DNA of 64,000 nucleotides from Actinotalea sp. JY-7876 (GCF_014042015.1 NZ_CP059493.1:3224001-3288000), one strand, 5' to 3'. Counted from the first letter of the stretch, positions 1 to 9,052 are shown. Numbers and translations: made by a program. Notes: generated by a model not told the origin, from the sequence alone.

Positions 1-27
1 GAATGACCGCGCCGCCAGCCGGTTGAC

Positions 28-678
28 ATGACCATGACCACCATCGGACTCATCGGCTCCGGCCACATCGGCTCGCAGCTCGCCCGCCTCGCCGTCGCGC
101 GCGGCCACGAGGTCGTCGTCAGCAACTCCCGCGGTCCCGAGACGCTCGTCGACCTCGTCACCGAGCTCGGCGACCTGGCGCGCGCCGGCACCCCGCAGGA
201 GGCGGCGCAGGGGGGCGACGTCGTCGTGGTGACCATCCCGGTGCACGCGATCGGCGCCGTGCCGGTCGAGCCGCTCGCCGGCAAGGTCGTCGTCGACACC
301 AACAACTACTACCCGCAGCGGGACGGGAACGTCCCCGAGCTCGACGCCGCGACCCTGACGAGCTCGGAGCTGCTCCAGCGCCACCTGCCGACCTCGCGGG
401 TCGTCAAGGCCTTCAACCACATCCCCGCCGCGGACCTCACGGCGCAGGGCCAGGAGGCCGGCACGCCGGACCGCCGCGCGCTGGTCGTCGCGGCCGACGA
501 CGCCGACGCGCGGGCCACGGTGGCGGCGCTGGTGGACTCGTTCGGCTTCGACGTCGTGGAGATCGACTCGCTCGCCGGGACGTGGCGGATCGAGCCCGGC
601 ACGCCGGGCTACGGCCCTCGCCGGACGGCCGACGAGCTCCGCGCGGACCTGGCCGCGGCGCAGCGTCCGACCTCCTGA
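28..678 (+). CDS. NADP/F420-dependent reductase-like oxidoreductase
   Basis: This 216-aa protein resembles the NADPH:F420 oxidoreductase family (F420_oxidored fold), which moves hydride between NADP(H) and F420 or reduces a related substrate. The N-terminus has a Rossmann nucleotide loop (GLIGSGHIG) after the first strand, followed by a short-chain pattern with VVVDTNNYYPQRDG and a conserved KAFNHI segment near residue 130. There is no signal peptide, so it is cytosolic. The start could be the ATG at 28 or at 34, since neither has a clear ribosome site and only 27 bases precede it. It is monocistronic as far as the window shows. The family is clear; the true substrate and the use of F420 rather than NADP alone are inferred. 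Confidence 0.8.
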   Translation: MTMTTIGLIGSGHIGSQLARLAVARGHEVVVSNSRGPETLVDLVTELGDLARAGTPQEAAQGGDVVVVTIPVHAIGAVPVEPLAGKVVVDTNNYYPQRDGNVPELDAATLTSSELLQRHLPTSRVVKAFNHIPAADLTAQGQEAGTPDRRALVVAADDADARATVAALVDSFGFDVVEIDSLAGTWRIEPGTPGYGPRRTADELRADLAAAQRPTS

Positions 679-752
679 GACCCGACGACGTCGCCCCGCG
701 CCCCGGGCACAGCGGGGCGACGTCGTCGGAGGCCGTCGTAGGCTCGGGCATC

Positions 753-1199
753 ATGGCGACGTTCTCCTCCGTGACCCGACAGCACGTCCTCCAGGCCCTG
801 GCCGAGCACGACTCGCGCGGCGCCGACGAGTTCCTGGCCACGTACGGCTTCACGCCGGACCCGGTCCACCGGCTGACGCACGAGGGCAGCACGTACGACG
901 CCCCGGCCGTCCTGGGCGTCGCCCACCGGTACGCGACCGGCCGCCTCGCCACCCCCGACGACTTCCGCTCCGGCATGGACACCGCGCTCGCGATCCTGCG
1001 GCGTCGGGGCTTCGAGGTCTCCGGGCCGGCCCCCGTGGCCCCGCGGGCCGCGGCGACCCGGACCCCGCGCGCGCCGCGCGCCCCCCGCACGCCGTCGGCC
1101 ACGACCCGCGCGCCCGCGGCCCGCGAGGTCGCGCCGGTCATCTGCCCCACGTGCTCGATGGCCCTGCCCGCCACGGGCGTCTGCGACACCTGCAGCTGA
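753..1199 (+). CDS. ScoMcrA-like N-terminal head domain protein with C-terminal zinc ribbon
   Basis: This 148-aa protein has two parts. Residues about 1-85 (HVLQALAEHDSRG, FLATYGF, APAVLGVAHRYATG, LRRRGFEV) match the pattern of the small head domain at the N-terminus of ScoMcrA-type modification-dependent endonucleases. A proline/alanine/arginine linker follows. The last 20 residues form a CPxC...CDxC zinc ribbon. The HNH nuclease and SRA/sulfur-recognition domains of ScoMcrA are absent, so cleavage is not expected. The ATG at 753 is chosen because the upstream extension of the frame has no domain content and overlaps the preceding gene. Role unknown; binding of DNA or a partner protein is inferred only. 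Confidence 0.65.
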   Translation: MATFSSVTRQHVLQALAEHDSRGADEFLATYGFTPDPVHRLTHEGSTYDAPAVLGVAHRYATGRLATPDDFRSGMDTALAILRRRGFEVSGPAPVAPRAAATRTPRAPRAPRTPSATTRAPAAREVAPVICPTCSMALPATGVCDTCS

Positions 1200-1344
1200 G
1201 GCGTCCCCGCGGAAGCGCCCTGGCGCAGACCCGGGCCCGCCCGAGACCGGACGATCCCTCACAACCGGCGCAGCACCGCCGATGACGAGTGTGCACGCTC
1301 ACGACCTGGGCGCGCTCACGCGGACGAACCAAGGACGGTAACCG

Positions 1345-4300
1345 GTGATGGCGGACCCCACGCCGACGGCAGGCAACATCCTGGTGCTGACGCTGCACAG
1401 CGGCGGGCACTACTACGGCGAGATGCTCACGGGCGTGCTGCGCACCGCCGCCGCGGCGGGCCGGCACGTCGTCGTCGCGGAGACCCGTGACCCCGGCGGA
1501 CGTCACGGTGACCGCTCGTTCGGACCGCGCTTCTCCCTGCCGCTCGCCTGGAACCGCGTCGCGGGCGTCATCTCGATCGCCAACTCCGCGACGCCGCAGT
1601 ACCTCGAGGCGCTGCGTGAGCAGGGCTTCCCGATCGTCCTCGCGAGCGAGGTGCACGACGGCTTCGACGGTCCCGTCGCCATGCCGGACAACGCGATCGC
1701 GATCGACGCCGCCGTGCAGCACCTCGCCGACCACGGGCACCGGCGCATCGGCTTCGTCGGGTCGCTCGACATGCGCGACTTCCGCGAGCGCCTCTCGACG
1801 TTCCGCGACGCCGTCGCGGCCCGCGGGCTCGACTGCGACGACGACCTGTACATCCCGGCGGACGACTTCTCCCAGCAGGCCGGTGCCGCGGCCGCCGCTC
1901 GCGTGCTGGCGCACCCCCGCCCGCCGACGGCCGTCATCACGGCGACCGACAACAACGCCATCGGCCTCATTCGCGCGGTGACGAGCGCGGGCGTACGCGT
2001 CCCGGAGGACCTCGCCGTCCTCGGCTTCGACAACCTCGAGGAGGGCGCCCACACGACGCCCAGCCTGTCGAGCGTCGGGCAGCGCTTCCGCGAGGTCGGT
2101 GGGCTCGCCGCCCGGCTCCTGATCGGCACGATCGAGGGGCGCGAGGTCCCCGCGGGCAGCTACGTCCCGGAGACCATCGTCATGGCCCGGCGCGGCTCGT
2201 GCGGGTGCCGCGAGGACCTTCTCGGCACCCCCCACTCCGCCCGCCGCGTCCCGGCGGTCCCCTCGGTCCGCAGCCCCGTGGCCGCGCTCCTGGCCGGCGG
2301 GCGGCCCACCGCCTCGCAGGCCGCGCTCGTCGAGACGGTCGAGCAGCTCGAGCGGCTCTCCCTCGCCCCGACGCTGCCCGCCGGCGACGAGGTGACGCTC
2401 GCGGTGCGCCGGCTGGCCGGCCTCACGCGCGACGCGGAGGACCTGCAGGATCTCGCGGCAGACCTGTCCGACCACCTCGCCGACGTCGTCGAGGGCGCCG
2501 CGGACTCCGGTTCGGGCCCGCGCGCCGTCGGCGCCGCCGAGGTCGCCGCGGCGCTGTGGGAGCTGCGGGCGCACGGCCACCGCCACGGCGAGCGCCGCCT
2601 CGACCGCTCGGCCCTCGAGCAGGAGCAGGTCGCGAGCGCAGTGCTGCGCAGCGACGGCGCCACCCTGCGCTCGCTCGCGTGGCTGCGCGAGACCGACATC
2701 CGGTCCGCCGTCCTGGCGCTCTGGGACGGCCCCGCCGAGGACGGGCGGCTGCGCGTGAGCGGGGTCCACGACCCGCACGGCGCGCACCCGTACGCCGTGG
2801 GTGACCTCGTCGACGTGCGGGACTTCCCCGGTGAGGCGCTCGCCGCCGCCGGCGACGCCGAGAACGGCGACATGTGCTTCGTGATCCCCGTCGCCTCCCG
2901 CGACCGCTCGTGGGGGCTGCTGGCCCTGCTGGGCCGCGTCGACACGACGTCGTCCCGCGAGCCGTACCACCACATGGCCGAGCTGCTGTTCCGCGCGCTC
3001 GAGGGCGAGCAGCTGGAGGACGCGGTCCGCGCGAGCGAGGAGCGGTACGCCTGGGCGGTCCGCGCCGCCCAGGACGGCCTGTGGGAGTACGACCTGCGCA
3101 CCGGCCACCTCTACCTCTCGCACCGGTGCCGGATCCTGCTCGGCCTGCCGGAGGACGGCGACGTGACGCACACCGAGTGGATGGCTCGCATCGCGCCCGA
3201 GTACCGCGAGGGTGCCGAACGGGCCATGCGCATCGCGTCCGGCCAGCCGGGCACGTCCGGTGAGGTCGAGTACCGCCTCGACGGCGACGCGGGTGCCCGC
3301 TGGGTGCTGAGCCGAGGGCTCGCCGTGCCCGACGACGACGGCGGCGTCGCCCGCATGGTCGGCTCGGTGTCGGACACCACGGCGCGTCGCGAGCTCGAGG
3401 AGCGCCTGCGTCACGCCGCGATGTACGACGAGGTGACGGGCCTGGCGAACCGGCGCCTGTTCCTCGACCGGCTGGCCGCGGCGATCGCGGTCACCCAGCG
3501 CGACCCGAGCGCCTCCTACGCCGTGATCTTCCTGGACCTGGACGGCTTCAAGCTGGTCAACGACTCGCTCGGCCACCTCGCCGGTGACGACCTGCTCCGC
3601 GCCGTCGCGCGCCGGATGCGCTCGCAGATCCGCGGCGTGGACATCGTCGCCCGCTTCGGCGGCGACGAGTTCGCCGTGCTGCTCGCCAACCCCGTGTCCG
3701 AGGACCTCCTCAAGGTCGCCGATCGGCTGCAGGTCGCCATCGCGCGGCCCGTGCACCTGGGCGACCAGGACGTCGCGGTCACCGCGAGCGTCGGCATCGC
3801 GAGCTCCGCCACGGGCTACGCCTCGGCGGAGGACGTGCTGCGCGACGCCGACACCGCGATGTACCGGTCCAAGGAGACCCAGCGGGGCACGGCGACCGTC
3901 TTCGACCCCGGCATGCACGCGCAGGCGACCGACCGGCTGCGGTCCCAGTCCGAGATCCGCACCGCCCTGGCCGAGGAGCAGTTCGTCGTCCAGTACCAGC
4001 CGATCGTGCCGCTCGACGGCACGGAGGTGACCGCCTTCGAGGCCCTCGTGCGCTGGCAGCACCCGGAGCGCGGGCTGCTCCTGCCCAGCGCCTTCCTCCC
4101 GGCGATGGTCGACTCGGACGCGATCGTCACGCTCGGCCGCTGGATCACCGACGAGGTGTGCCGGCAGCTGGCCGTCTGGCGCCGCGAGCACAGCGGCGTG
4201 AGCGTGTCGGTCAACGTCTCGCACCTCGAGTTCTGGCACGACCTCCTGGTGCCGTCCGTGGTCGAGGCCGCCACGCGCCACGGCGTGCCGGCCTCCGCGC

Positions 4301-4731
4301 TGGTGCTGGAGATCACGGAGTCGGTGATCATGGCCGACGTCGACCGCGCGTGCGCGATCATGACGGACCTGCGCGCGCGCGGCTTCCGCCTCCACGTGGA
4401 CGACTTCGGCACGGGCCACTCGTCGCTCCAGACCCTCCAGGACTTCCCCGTCGACACCCTCAAGATCGACGGGGCCTTCGTGCGCGACCTGGCGGAGGTC
4501 GGTCGGCCCGCGGTGATCCTCGGTGCGATCGTCACCATGGCCGCGGGCCTCGGCCTCGACGTCATCGCGGAGTGCGTCGAGCGCAGCGAGCAGGCGGACC
4601 TGCTGCGCACCATGGGCTGCGGCAACGCGCAGGGCTGGCTCTACGCGCAGGCGCTGCCGGCCGACGAGGCCGGGCGCGTGCTCGGGCGGCCGCTGCACGG
4701 CGACGGCGCCCGGGAGCTGTCGCTCGCCTGA
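1345..4731 (+). CDS. LacI-type sensor / PAS / GGDEF / EAL c-di-GMP turnover protein
   Basis: This 1128-aa multidomain signalling protein makes and/or breaks down cyclic di-GMP. Residues about 10-285 form a LacI/periplasmic-binding-protein-like sugar sensor without a helix-turn-helix or signal peptide, so sensing is probably cytoplasmic. A linker/GAF-like stretch follows, then a PAS domain at about 565-690, GGDEF at about 700-865 and EAL at about 880-1115. The cyclase motif GGDEF is intact (near residue 773). The phosphodiesterase side keeps the EAL triad (FEALVRW), ITESVIM and DDFGTGHSSL, so both activities are possible. The GTG at 1345 lies 9 bases after an AAGGA ribosome site; an ATG follows directly. 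It is monocistronic, convergent with the next gene. Confidence 0.9.
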   Translation: MMADPTPTAGNILVLTLHSGGHYYGEMLTGVLRTAAAAGRHVVVAETRDPGGRHGDRSFGPRFSLPLAWNRVAGVISIANSATPQYLEALREQGFPIVLASEVHDGFDGPVAMPDNAIAIDAAVQHLADHGHRRIGFVGSLDMRDFRERLSTFRDAVAARGLDCDDDLYIPADDFSQQAGAAAAARVLAHPRPPTAVITATDNNAIGLIRAVTSAGVRVPEDLAVLGFDNLEEGAHTTPSLSSVGQRFREVGGLAARLLIGTIEGREVPAGSYVPETIVMARRGSCGCREDLLGTPHSARRVPAVPSVRSPVAALLAGGRPTASQAALVETVEQLERLSLAPTLPAGDEVTLAVRRLAGLTRDAEDLQDLAADLSDHLADVVEGAADSGSGPRAVGAAEVAAALWELRAHGHRHGERRLDRSALEQEQVASAVLRSDGATLRSLAWLRETDIRSAVLALWDGPAEDGRLRVSGVHDPHGAHPYAVGDLVDVRDFPGEALAAAGDAENGDMCFVIPVASRDRSWGLLALLGRVDTTSSREPYHHMAELLFRALEGEQLEDAVRASEERYAWAVRAAQDGLWEYDLRTGHLYLSHRCRILLGLPEDGDVTHTEWMARIAPEYREGAERAMRIASGQPGTSGEVEYRLDGDAGARWVLSRGLAVPDDDGGVARMVGSVSDTTARRELEERLRHAAMYDEVTGLANRRLFLDRLAAAIAVTQRDPSASYAVIFLDLDGFKLVNDSLGHLAGDDLLRAVARRMRSQIRGVDIVARFGGDEFAVLLANPVSEDLLKVADRLQVAIARPVHLGDQDVAVTASVGIASSATGYASAEDVLRDADTAMYRSKETQRGTATVFDPGMHAQATDRLRSQSEIRTALAEEQFVVQYQPIVPLDGTEVTAFEALVRWQHPERGLLLPSAFLPAMVDSDAIVTLGRWITDEVCRQLAVWRREHSGVSVSVNVSHLEFWHDLLVPSVVEAATRHGVPASALVLEITESVIMADVDRACAIMTDLRARGFRLHVDDFGTGHSSLQTLQDFPVDTLKIDGAFVRDLAEVGRPAVILGAIVTMAAGLGLDVIAECVERSEQADLLRTMGCGNAQGWLYAQALPADEAGRVLGRPLHGDGARELSLA

Positions 4732-4759
4732 CGGGCCGCGACCCCGGCGGCCCCGACCG

Positions 4760-6091
4760 TCACCCCACGCGCCGCGCGCCGCGCACCGGAACCGATGCGC
4801 CGTCGTCGGCGATCGCCTCCCGCACGAGCGCGGCGAGCCCCTCACCTCCCGGCGCCGCGCGGATCGCCTCACCGATCCGCCCGGCGGCCTGGCGGTAGCG
4901 GCCGTCCCCGAGCACCTGGCGCACCGCGGAGCGCACGGCCTCGGGGCGGGGCGTGCCAGTGCGCAGGTTCACGCCGACCCCCGCCCACGCCACGCGGGCG
5001 GCGGTCTCGGGCTTGTCCTCCGTGTCGCCGGCCACCACGACCGGCACGCCGTGCTCGAGCGCCAGGTGGATGCCGCCGTAGCCCCCGTTGGTGACGAACA
5101 CGTCGACCCGCGGCATGAGCAGGTCGTAGGGCACGAAGGTCGCGGCGAACGCGTTGGCGGCCAACGGCCCCAGGACGTCGACCGGCGGCCCCCCGGTCGT
5201 CACGACGACGTTCACGGGCGCGTCGGCGAGCGCGTCGAGGGTGGGGTGGACGAGCTGCCCCAGGTCGCTGTTCGCGAGCGTGCCCTGGGTGACGAGCACG
5301 ACGGGCCGCGAGTCGTCGAGCTCGTCCCACCACGGCGGCGTCGTGCCCCGGGGCGGGGCGAGCCGGCTCGCGGGCCCGACGAAGCGCAGCGACGCGGGCA
5401 GGTCGCGCCGGGGGTACTCGAACTCGGCGACCGTGAGCTGCGCGATGCGCTCCGCCGCGAGGAGCCAGTCCATGAAGTAGCCGTCGAGCCCGCGGCCCGA
5501 CAGCGCCCGGATGGTCTCGTCGGCCTGCCGCTGGCACCGGCGCAGCGCGACGTGGCGGACCAGGGCGTTGAGCGCCACGTTGCGCGCCGTACCGAGCGGC
5601 CCGCCCCGCGGCGGCAGCCCGAGTCCGAACGGGGCGGCGTCGCGGCTCATCACGCCGAGCGGGACGATGCCGCACGCGACGACCGCCGGACGACGGTCCC
5701 GCGGCACGTGGGCGAGCGCGGCGGCACCGACGAACGCCGCCTCGGCGACCACGGCGTCCGTCGGCTCGGCCGCCAGCGCCGCCGTGAGCGCGCGGAACTG
5801 GCCGGGCGCCGGGTCGAGGAACACGCGCGCGATCGTCGCGCGGAGGGAGCCCGTGCCGGTGGGGCGTCGCCGACCGGGCGCCGCCGACGTGACGTCGGAC
5901 AGGTCGTCGTCGGGGTCGGCGTCGGGCGGGAGCGGCAGGTGCTCGGCGCCGGTGGCGCGCACGGCGTCGGCGAAGCGTCGGCCGGTGAGCACGCGGACCC
6001 GGAAGCCGCGCTCGCCGAGGGCCTGCGCCACGCCGAGCATCGGTGCGACGTGGCCCGCGAGCGGCACGGCGCAGAGCAGAACTGAAGTCAT
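4760..6091 (-). CDS. GT1-family glycosyltransferase (MGT/UGT type)
   Basis: This 443-aa protein has the two-lobe GT-B fold of macrolide and antibiotic glycosyltransferases. The N-terminal acceptor lobe opens with LLCAVPLAGHVAPMLGVAQAL. The C-terminal donor lobe carries the nucleotide-sugar signature around VFVTNGGYGGIHLALEHGVPVV, interrupted by G-D-T-E-D-K-P. It should transfer a sugar from a UDP- or TDP-donor to a small hydrophobic acceptor. A strong ribosome site (GGAGG) sits just before the ATG at 6091. It is divergent from the TetR gene at 6150 with 58 bases between them, a common arrangement for a regulator and its target, so the TetR protein may control it. The acceptor is unknown. Confidence 0.88.
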   Translation of the reverse strand: MTSVLLCAVPLAGHVAPMLGVAQALGERGFRVRVLTGRRFADAVRATGAEHLPLPPDADPDDDLSDVTSAAPGRRRPTGTGSLRATIARVFLDPAPGQFRALTAALAAEPTDAVVAEAAFVGAAALAHVPRDRRPAVVACGIVPLGVMSRDAAPFGLGLPPRGGPLGTARNVALNALVRHVALRRCQRQADETIRALSGRGLDGYFMDWLLAAERIAQLTVAEFEYPRRDLPASLRFVGPASRLAPPRGTTPPWWDELDDSRPVVLVTQGTLANSDLGQLVHPTLDALADAPVNVVVTTGGPPVDVLGPLAANAFAATFVPYDLLMPRVDVFVTNGGYGGIHLALEHGVPVVVAGDTEDKPETAARVAWAGVGVNLRTGTPRPEAVRSAVRQVLGDGRYRQAAGRIGEAIRAAPGGEGLAALVREAIADDGASVPVRGARRVG

Positions 6092-6149
6092 TCGCCCTCC
6101 TGCGGGGGGTACGGTGTGGTCGTTACAGCCCCGAGGGGTTCAGTACGGC

Positions 6150-6806
6150 ATGACCGGAGTCACTATGTCCCAGGCCACCGCACCGCGTCGATACATCTCC
6201 CAGCTGCGCCAGGAACAGGCCCGGGCCACGCGCGAACGCGTGGTCCGCGCCGCCGCGGAGCTCTTCGGGTCGCGCGGCTACCGCGCGACGAAGCTGAGCG
6301 ACATCGCCGCCCTCGCCGGCGTCTCCGTCGAGACGGTGCAGGGGCACGGTCCGAAGCTGGACCTGCTCCAGGCGGCGGTCGAGCTCGTGTCCTTCGGCGT
6401 GGAGGGCGAGATGGCCCTCCTGGAGTCCCCGCTCGGCGAGGCCTACCTCGAGGCGGCCACGCTGGAGGAGCTCGTCGCCGTGGGCGCGCACGTCCAGGCG
6501 GACATCAACCAGCGCGTGGTGGGCGTGTGGCGCGCCCTGTCGAGCGCGAGCGACGGCGAGCCGGCCGTGCGCGAGCGGGCCCGGCGCATGATGGCGAGCA
6601 TCCGCGCCTCCCTGGGGCAGATGGTGCACCTCGTGCGCGCGCGGGGGTGGCTGACCACCTCCACGCCACCGCAGGAGATCGTGGCGAGCCTCTGGGCGCT
6701 CGGCATGCCCGAGGCCTACGACCGCCTGACCGGCGAGCTCGGCTGGAGCCACGAGCAGTACGTCGCCTGGTACCAGCGTCGCGCGCTGGAGATCGTGCGC
6801 GGCTGA
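6150..6806 (+). CDS. TetR-family transcriptional regulator
   Basis: This 218-aa protein has a TetR helix-turn-helix at about residues 15-70 (ERVVRAAAELFGSRGYRATKLSDIAALAGVS split over helices 1-3), followed by an all-helical ligand and dimerisation domain. The reading frame is open far upstream, but recognisable TetR sequence only begins here. The ATG at 6150 follows a GAGGGG site by about 12 bases; a second in-frame ATG is at 6165. It lies divergent from the glycosyltransferase at 4760-6091, so autoregulation and control of that gene from the 58-bp gap is likely. The recognition helix reads SVETVQGHGPK where most members have a Tyr at the equivalent of GHG, which is unusual. Confidence 0.85.
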   Translation: MTGVTMSQATAPRRYISQLRQEQARATRERVVRAAAELFGSRGYRATKLSDIAALAGVSVETVQGHGPKLDLLQAAVELVSFGVEGEMALLESPLGEAYLEAATLEELVAVGAHVQADINQRVVGVWRALSSASDGEPAVRERARRMMASIRASLGQMVHLVRARGWLTTSTPPQEIVASLWALGMPEAYDRLTGELGWSHEQYVAWYQRRALEIVRG

Positions 6807-6812
6807 GCCGGC

Positions 6813-7643
6813 TCAGCCCGGCTCGGCGCCGGTGGCGACCGGACGCGAGGGGTCCGTGACCCAGTGCGACCAGGAGCCCGGGTACAGCGCCAGGCGCAGC
6901 CCGGCGACGTCGGCCGCGAGGACCACCTGCGCGGCGGTGACGCCCGAGCCGCAGTACGCGGCCGCCGGCCCGTGCGTGGCCGGCTCCAGCACCACCGCCA
7001 GCGCCTCGGCCGGCAGCAGCCGCCCGTCGGCGTCGTAGAGCGCCGTCGTCGGGACGGACACGGCGCCGGGGATGTGGCCCGCGACCGGGTCGACGGGCTC
7101 GACCTCGCCCCGGTACCGCTCGGCGGCCCGGGCGTCCACCAGCGTGCCCGCGCGTCCGCTCAGCACGTCGTCGGCCGTCACGGTCGGCAGCCCACCCGGG
7201 CGCACGACGGCGTCGGGTGTGGCCACCGGCACGACGTCGCCCGCCTCGAGCGCGCCCCCGGCCGCGACCCAGGCCGGCAGACCACCGTCGAGCACGGCGA
7301 CGCGCTCGTGACCCGCCCAGCGCAGCACCCACCAGGCGCGCGCGGCGGCCGCGCCCGGGCCGCCGTCGTAGGCGACGACGTCGCGGTCCGGTGCGACCCC
7401 GAGCCGGCGGAGCGTCCGCTCGAGGTCCGCCGGGGTCGGCAGCGGGTGCCGGCCGCCCTCCCCCGGCGGCGCCGCGAGGTCGGCGTCGAGGTCGCAGAAG
7501 ACGGCGCCGGGGACGTGCCCCGCGCGGTAGGACGCCGGGTCCGCGCCGGCGAGGGTCCACCGGACGTCGAGGAGGAGCGGTGGCCGGGGCGCCGCGAGCG
7601 CGGCCGCGAGGTCGGCGGTGTCGATGACGGCGCGCTGCGGCAT
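6813..7643 (-). CDS. Sulfurtransferase (thiosulfate/3-mercaptopyruvate type)
   Basis: This 276-aa protein has two rhodanese domains in tandem. The N-terminal domain (about residues 10-120) is inactive and structural; the C-terminal domain (about 155-275) has the persulfide-forming Cys in AYCGSGVTA near residue 230. The CGSGVTA loop is typical of 3-mercaptopyruvate sulfurtransferases rather than classical thiosulfate rhodanese (CRKGVT). It should move sulfane sulfur to cyanide or a thiol acceptor in the cytoplasm. The ATG at 7643 begins the first rhodanese strand, and the long upstream extension of the frame is not protein-like. Its end is only 6 bases from the TetR gene on the other strand. 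Confidence 0.88.
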   Translation of the reverse strand: MPQRAVIDTADLAAALAAPRPPLLLDVRWTLAGADPASYRAGHVPGAVFCDLDADLAAPPGEGGRHPLPTPADLERTLRRLGVAPDRDVVAYDGGPGAAAARAWWVLRWAGHERVAVLDGGLPAWVAAGGALEAGDVVPVATPDAVVRPGGLPTVTADDVLSGRAGTLVDARAAERYRGEVEPVDPVAGHIPGAVSVPTTALYDADGRLLPAEALAVVLEPATHGPAAAYCGSGVTAAQVVLAADVAGLRLALYPGSWSHWVTDPSRPVATGAEPG

Positions 7644-7724
7644 GTCTGCACCCTGCCACCCCGGGACACCCCTACGCTCGCGCCACCGTGCGGCCGTCCG
7701 GGCCGCCGAGCGAGGGAGTGACGC

Positions 7725-8042
7725 GTGGCGACCCACCCGATGCCCGCCGACGAGGCCCCCTCCGGGCCCGTCGGTGCAGCCAAGCCGACGTCGTCGTGGG
7801 GCCCGTTGGCGTTGCGGTGGTTCTCGGTCGGCGGCGCCGTGACCGTCTCCGGGCTGGCGAGCCTGGCCTACGCACTGAAGTGGAACGGCGTCGCGCGGGG
7901 CCTGAGCGCGCAGGCGGGCTCGCCGGCCTGGGCGGAGGCCGTCACCACGACCGAGCAGTACGGGCTCTGGGGCGTCGGGATGCTCGTCGTCGGCCAGCAC
8001 ATGCTCACCCGGCGGACGATCGAGCGCGGCCCCGACGACTGA
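7725..8042 (+). CDS. Small conserved membrane-associated protein, function unknown
   Basis: I do not recognise this 105-aa protein. It has a polar, proline-rich start (about 25 residues), one hydrophobic helix at about residues 30-50 (WFSVGGAVTVSGLASLAYAL) and a second weaker one at about 80-95, so it may be a small membrane protein. The GTG at 7725 follows a GAGGGAG site by a few bases. A possible -10 box, TACGCT at 7673-7678, lies in the 80-base gap shared with the divergent sulfurtransferase. A strong GC-rich hairpin follows its stop codon. No operon partner is evident. Confidence 0.6.
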   Translation: MATHPMPADEAPSGPVGAAKPTSSWGPLALRWFSVGGAVTVSGLASLAYALKWNGVARGLSAQAGSPAWAEAVTTTEQYGLWGVGMLVVGQHMLTRRTIERGPDD

Positions 8043-8063
8043 GGGGTTCGGGGCGGTGTGAGG

Positions 8064-8084
8064 CACCGGCGTGACGCGCCGGTG
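8064..8084. terminator. Perfect GC hairpin downstream of 7725-8042
   Basis: An 8-bp perfect stem, CACCGGCG at 8064-8071 with CGCCGGTG at 8077-8084, encloses a 5-base loop. It lies 22 bases after the stop of the small gene and 72 bases before the formate/nitrite channel start. There is no T-run, so it may be a non-canonical actinobacterial terminator or a leader structure of the next gene. Confidence 0.45.
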
Positions 8085-8155
8085 TGACGCATCAGGCTCG
8101 ACGTCCGGCCCCGATGGGGCTTTTGGGCGGTCCCAGACGTGGCAGCGTGGTACCC

Positions 8156-9052
8156 ATGGCCGATCCTGCGTCGCTCTTCCCGGGAAAGCTCTTCATCAGC
8201 ACGGCGCTCGAGGCGCTGGACACGAAGATCGCGATGTCGGGCGAGCTGGCACGGCGCTACCTCCAGCGCGCCGCCATGGCGGGCATCTTCGCCGGGCTGT
8301 TCTACATGACCAACTACGCCATCGTGGCCGCGTTCGACGCGATCGACGTCGGCGGCTCGACGCTGCGGCCGCTCGGCCTCATCGTCGGCGCCCTGACGTT
8401 CGGCTGGGCGCTGGTGTTCATCTACTACACCAAGTCCGAGCTGCTGACCTCGAACATGATGATCGTCGCGATCGGCGGCTACCACCGGCGCACGACGTGG
8501 GGCAAGGCGCTGCGGGTCCTGGGCCTGTGCTTCCTCGGCAACGCGATCGGCGGGCTGGTCATCGCGCTGCTCCTGCGGTTCTCGTCGCTCGCCGACGGGC
8601 CGGTGCTCGCGGAGATGGTGCACGCCGTCACGGTGAAGCTCGACTATGTCGCCGCAGGCCCGGGCGGCTGGGTCGACCTGCTCATGCGCGCGATCCTGTG
8701 CAACTTCTGCATCAACATGGCGATGCTGCTGGTCTACAACGGCCTGATCCGCGACGACCTCACCAAGAGCCTCGCCATGATCATGTCCGTGTTCATCTTC
8801 GCGTTCCTCGGCCTGGAGCACTCCGTCGCGAACACGGTGCTGTTCACCATCGTGGGCCTGCGCGACGGCATCGACATCGGGCTCGCGGCCGGCAACGTCG
8901 GGATCGCACTGATAGGCAACTTCATCGGCGGTGGCCTGCTCATCGGCCTCTTCTACGCGTACGTCAACGACGACGCCGACTGGCAGCGGGGTCGTCAGGC
9001 GCGCACGGGCGCCGAGACCGAGGCCGGCGAGGGCACGACGCCGGAGGCGTGA
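8156..9052 (+). CDS. Formate/nitrite transporter (FNT) family channel
   Basis: This 298-aa membrane protein belongs to the pentameric FocA/NirC channels that pass formate, nitrite or hydrosulfide. It shows the six-helix pattern with the family loops SELLTSNMM in the first half and CNFCINMA in the second, and a hydrophilic C-terminal tail of about 30 residues. The ATG at 8156 is preferred over the frame's earlier start at 8084, because the upstream residues are not membrane- or family-like and include the hairpin at 8064-8084. It converges on ybdD with only 12 bases between. The actual anion is not deducible from sequence alone. Confidence 0.88.
   Translation: MADPASLFPGKLFISTALEALDTKIAMSGELARRYLQRAAMAGIFAGLFYMTNYAIVAAFDAIDVGGSTLRPLGLIVGALTFGWALVFIYYTKSELLTSNMMIVAIGGYHRRTTWGKALRVLGLCFLGNAIGGLVIALLLRFSSLADGPVLAEMVHAVTVKLDYVAAGPGGWVDLLMRAILCNFCINMAMLLVYNGLIRDDLTKSLAMIMSVFIFAFLGLEHSVANTVLFTIVGLRDGIDIGLAAGNVGIALIGNFIGGGLLIGLFYAYVNDDADWQRGRQARTGAETEAGEGTTPEA

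Noticed and set aside
1138-4872. A 1244-codon open frame on the minus strand opposite the c-di-GMP gene
   Set aside because: It is antisense to a gene with intact PAS, GGDEF and EAL motifs. The translation is a monotonous Arg/Gly/Ala/Val mix with no domain, an effect of GC-biased third positions.
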